This document shows, piece after piece, positions 6,453 through 7,911 of a stretch of 7,911 bases of DNA (positions are counted from its first letter, which is position 1; every line of letters begins with the position of its first letter). Under the pieces are notes generated by a model, which saw only the letters and a program-made list of their open reading frames with translations, was not told where the DNA came from and did no database searches. Source of the stretch: Methanothrix sp. (GTDB taxonomy: Archaea; Halobacteriota; Methanosarcinia; Methanotrichales; Methanotrichaceae); the NCBI GenBank assembly GCA_028688175.1, contig JAQTYS010000121.1:1-7911 (forward strand), read 5' to 3'. Position numbers and translations under genes: made by a program.

Positions 6453-6476
6453 CATTTATAAATGTGATCACGATCG
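6453..6476. promoter_or_regulatory. Shared divergent promoter region: palindromic TATA plus two abutting palindromes
   Basis: CATTTATAAATG (6453-6464) is a perfect 12-bp palindrome and the best TATA box in the 153-bp gap between the S-layer gene and the divergent secreted-protein gene. It is directly followed by TGATCA (6465-6470) and CGATCG (6471-6476), two more palindromes. Leftward initiation would give the S-layer mRNA a leader of about 35 nt; rightward initiation falls near 6483-6488, about 60 nt ahead of ATG 6547. The flanking palindromes could be operators. Shared use is inferred from position. Confidence 0.5.
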
Positions 6477-6546
6477 CATCAATCGAATCATGAAATGCAT
6501 AACATTTAAGTGCTGTGCGTCTTATGGATTCACGGGGAAATTCGGT

Positions 6547-7410
6547 ATGGGTAAGATCATATCTATTGTTGCAGGGCTGATATTTGTTCTGCTATTGGTA
6601 GGATTGTCTGCCTCACAGGGCATGGGCGGCTCGAAAGCATATGATCGGAGCGGCTACGATTGGATGGGCACTCCAGTATCAAGTGCCAATCAGATAAGCA
6701 CGATAATACCTGACTACTTAAGCCCATCTGGCGGCGGAAGTGTTGAATTGGATCCCTTTGGAGGGGGATTGAGCGCTTTTAGCTTGCTGCTTGAGCCTGC
6801 GAATCCGGCAACTGAGGGGCTGGTTGTCGCTGGCGACAATAAGCTGGCCAATGGGCTTTACCTGCAACAAGGTACGTACCTATTAACACAGGGTACAGTC
6901 TCTTTGGGCGAGCAATATATGCTCTGGGCGCGAGTAAACGTAAAAGGCAGCTTCTCGCTTCTGGATTATAACCGCCAAATCTTGAGCCAAGGATATGTCA
7001 CACCCGGATGGTATAGGATAAAGGGGGCTTATGCAAATTATCTTGGAACGCACATCTATCGCTTTGTAGCAGCTGGATCTGCCAGTAATAATCTAACCAT
7101 CATGGTAGGCTCGGGAAGCTATCCAACATCATTTAGTCTGACGGGAAGAGTGCAGGATCAGAGCGGTCTCGGGATGCCTAACGTTAAGGTAATAGTATCC
7201 AATAGCGAAGGCGGAAAGTTCTCGACAATGACGGACAGCGCCGGGTACTATGCCATCGATGTGGCTACTGGAGTCTATCTCGTCAATGCACAATCTCCAG
7301 GATATGTGTTCACGCAGACCACTGTTCAAGCAATTACCGGCCTGGTATCGGCTGCAATGCCGGTTGTTGGGACACCTATAGAAGGCGCTCCCCCGACATT
7401 CTGGGTATGA
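6547..7410 (+). CDS. Secreted protein with C-terminal carboxypeptidase-regulatory-like (Ig-fold) domain
   Basis: Read from ATG 6547 the protein has 287 residues. Residues 1-23 are a signal peptide or N-terminal anchor (MGKIISIVAG then a Leu/Val-rich core, ending SASQG). Residues about 30-195 are a Gly/Ser-rich, probably beta-rich region that I do not recognise; it includes GTPVSSANQISTIIPDYLSP (41-60) and GWYRIKGAYANYLGTHIYRF (154-173). Residues about 196-262 match a carboxypeptidase-regulatory-like domain: FSLTGRVQDQSGLGMPNVKV, TDSAGYYAID, YLVNAQSPGYVF. No C-terminal anchor is seen. An in-frame ATG at 6490 would add 19 residues with three cysteines before the signal peptide and has no ribosome binding site, so 6547 is preferred, although its own site (GGGG, 6534-6537) is weak. 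Divergence from the S-layer gene suggests a co-expressed cell-surface role, perhaps adhesion or scaffolding. Confidence 0.8.
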   Translation: MGKIISIVAGLIFVLLLVGLSASQGMGGSKAYDRSGYDWMGTPVSSANQISTIIPDYLSPSGGGSVELDPFGGGLSAFSLLLEPANPATEGLVVAGDNKLANGLYLQQGTYLLTQGTVSLGEQYMLWARVNVKGSFSLLDYNRQILSQGYVTPGWYRIKGAYANYLGTHIYRFVAAGSASNNLTIMVGSGSYPTSFSLTGRVQDQSGLGMPNVKVIVSNSEGGKFSTMTDSAGYYAIDVATGVYLVNAQSPGYVFTQTTVQAITGLVSAAMPVVGTPIEGAPPTFWV

Positions 7411-7427
7411 GGAGACGCAATTTCTCA

Positions 7428-7434
7428 TTTTTTT
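7428..7434 (+). terminator. Oligo-T terminator (T7) of the secreted-protein gene
   Basis: A run of seven T starts 18 bases after the TGA stop codon, inside the 70-bp gap before the convergent small gene. No hairpin is needed for archaeal termination. Confidence 0.5.
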
Positions 7435-7438
7435 AATA

Positions 7439-7449
7439 GAAAATAAAAG
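7439..7449 (-). terminator. T-rich terminator of the 39-residue protein gene
   Basis: On the minus strand CTTTTATTTTC lies about 32 bases after the TAG stop of the small gene and only a few bases from the T7 run facing the other way, so the two convergent genes have back-to-back terminators. Confidence 0.4.
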
Positions 7450-7480
7450 AGATGATAGATCAAGGTTTATGTTTTCCTTT

Positions 7481-7600
7481 CTATCTGGGCGGCGTTACGT
7501 AATTCCAGCGCCAGACCTTAAAGCTCGTAGCTATAATTCCCAGGAAGATTGCCAGAACCAGCAGGCTCTGGAGCCACTCGACAATAGTAATAACATCCAT
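7481..7600 (-). CDS. 39-residue single-pass membrane protein
   Basis: An ATG at 7600 on the minus strand opens a 39-codon frame ending in TAG (7483-7481). The protein starts MDVITIVEWLQ, has one hydrophobic helix at about residues 9-26 (rich in L, I, V, A), and ends with a basic, aromatic tail KVWRWNYVTPPR. Under the positive-inside rule the tail (K28, R31, R39) should face the cytoplasm, with acidic D2 and E8 outside. GGTGTAGGAA sits directly ahead of the ATG, with GGTG 6 bases upstream; a TATA-like TTTATC (7641-7636) lies about 36-41 bases upstream, and a T-rich terminator follows. These signals and the membrane-like composition argue for a real gene. I do not recognise a family. It could assist a membrane complex, but nothing in the sequence says which one. 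Confidence 0.6.
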   Translation of the reverse strand: MDVITIVEWLQSLLVLAIFLGIIATSFKVWRWNYVTPPR

Positions 7601-7628
7601 TTCCTACACCAACATAGGTGCCGTCTCT

Positions 7629-7641
7629 TTTATCAGATAAA
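7629..7641. promoter_or_regulatory. Inverted-repeat TATA region between the small membrane protein gene and RNase Z
   Basis: TTTATC (7629-7634), one base, then GATAAA (7636-7641) is a perfect inverted repeat that gives each strand a TTTATC TATA-like element. Leftward initiation would fall near 7612, giving the small gene a very short leader; rightward initiation near 7655-7660 leaves about 55 nt before TTG 7712. Confidence 0.45.
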
Positions 7642-7711
7642 TGTTTGCATGCAAAAGATGATATGGGAAAACATGTGTCTCTCCCCGGAGAATTCTAACG
7701 AGGCTGAAAAG

Positions 7712-7911
7712 TTGCTAAATGTGATATTCCTGGGAACCGCCGGATCGCTTCCTACGCCGGAGAGAAATCCTTCGGCCATTCTCATCAACCGCGAGGGAGA
7801 GATGATGCTCTTTGACTGCGCAGAGGGTACGCAAAGACAGATGATGCGAGCGAGAACGGGCATGATGCGCTTGAATTACATTTTCTTAACTCATCTTCAT
7901 GCCGATCACAT
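7712..7911 (+). CDS. rnz: Ribonuclease Z, N-terminal fragment (cut by window edge)
   Basis: The 66 residues visible begin MLNVIFLGTAGSLPTPERNP and continue with FDCAEGTQRQMM (34-45) and the metallo-beta-lactamase zinc motif HLHADH (61-66), the hallmark order of RNase Z, the endonuclease that trims the 3' end of tRNA precursors. The rest lies beyond the right edge. I place the start at TTG 7712 because GAGG (7700-7703) sits 8 bases upstream and because RNase Z proteins normally begin one to three residues before the xxFLGT strand. In-frame ATGs at 7649, 7658 and 7673 would add 13 to 21 residues with no family counterpart, and lack good ribosome binding sites. The gene is divergent from the 39-residue membrane protein gene. 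Confidence 0.93.
   Translation, partial: MLNVIFLGTAGSLPTPERNPSAILINREGEMMLFDCAEGTQRQMMRARTGMMRLNYIFLTHLHADH

Noticed and set aside
6490..6546. Longer N-terminus for the secreted protein from ATG 6490
   Set aside because: It would put a 19-residue, three-cysteine extension before the signal peptide, has no ribosome binding site, and lies almost at the predicted transcript start. A leaderless start cannot be fully excluded.
7633..7863. 76-codon open frame on the minus strand over the RNase Z start
   Set aside because: It overlaps the RNase Z N-terminus, whose motifs FLGT, DCAEGTQRQ and HLHADH are unmistakable; the opposite-strand product is not protein-like.

Overview
The window looks like archaeal chromosome, most likely from a methanogen of the order Methanosarcinales and probably close to Methanothrix (Methanosaeta). 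The reasons are a Methanosarcinales-type S-layer protein with a duplicated S-layer domain, archaeal TATA elements 20-60 bases or more ahead of starts, GGAGG/GGTG-type ribosome binding sites, oligo-T terminators without obvious hairpins, and a SlyD-like archaeal FKBP. The genus is inferred from gene content and protein style, not proven.

Layout, left to right. (1) 1-175, minus: N-terminal part of an HtpX-like membrane metalloprotease, cut by the window edge. (2) 327-779, plus: FKBP-type peptidyl-prolyl isomerase, divergent from htpX. (3) 981-1514, plus: single-domain NYN (PIN-like) putative nuclease, starting at TTG and preceded by a leader of roughly 125 nt that can fold into overlapping hairpins. 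(4) 1581-2912, minus: phenylacetate-CoA ligase family enzyme, convergent with the NYN gene. (5) 3094-6393, minus: 1099-residue S-layer protein with signal peptide, long acidic Ala/Thr/Ser/Pro/Glu linker, two S-layer domains, three Ig-like domains and a C-terminal membrane anchor. (6) 6547-7410, plus: secreted protein ending in a carboxypeptidase-regulatory-like (Ig-fold) domain, divergent from the S-layer gene. (7) 7481-7600, minus: a 39-residue single-pass membrane protein. (8) 7712-7911, plus: N-terminal part of ribonuclease Z, cut by the right edge.

The genes do not form one operon: strands alternate, and most genes have their own promoter and terminator. The clearest functional link is the divergent pair S-layer gene / secreted Ig-fold protein, which seem to share one TATA region and both act at the cell surface. 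HtpX and FKBP are both protein quality-control functions. RNase Z (tRNA 3' processing) and the NYN protein are both likely RNA-acting but are not adjacent.

The most interesting items are the structured leader before the NYN gene, the 39-residue membrane protein, and the fact that all three divergent intergenic regions contain a perfect A/T-rich inverted repeat at the position expected of a TATA box. Three of eight genes (NYN, S-layer, RNase Z) appear to start at TTG. No insertion sequence, CRISPR array, tRNA or rRNA was recognised.
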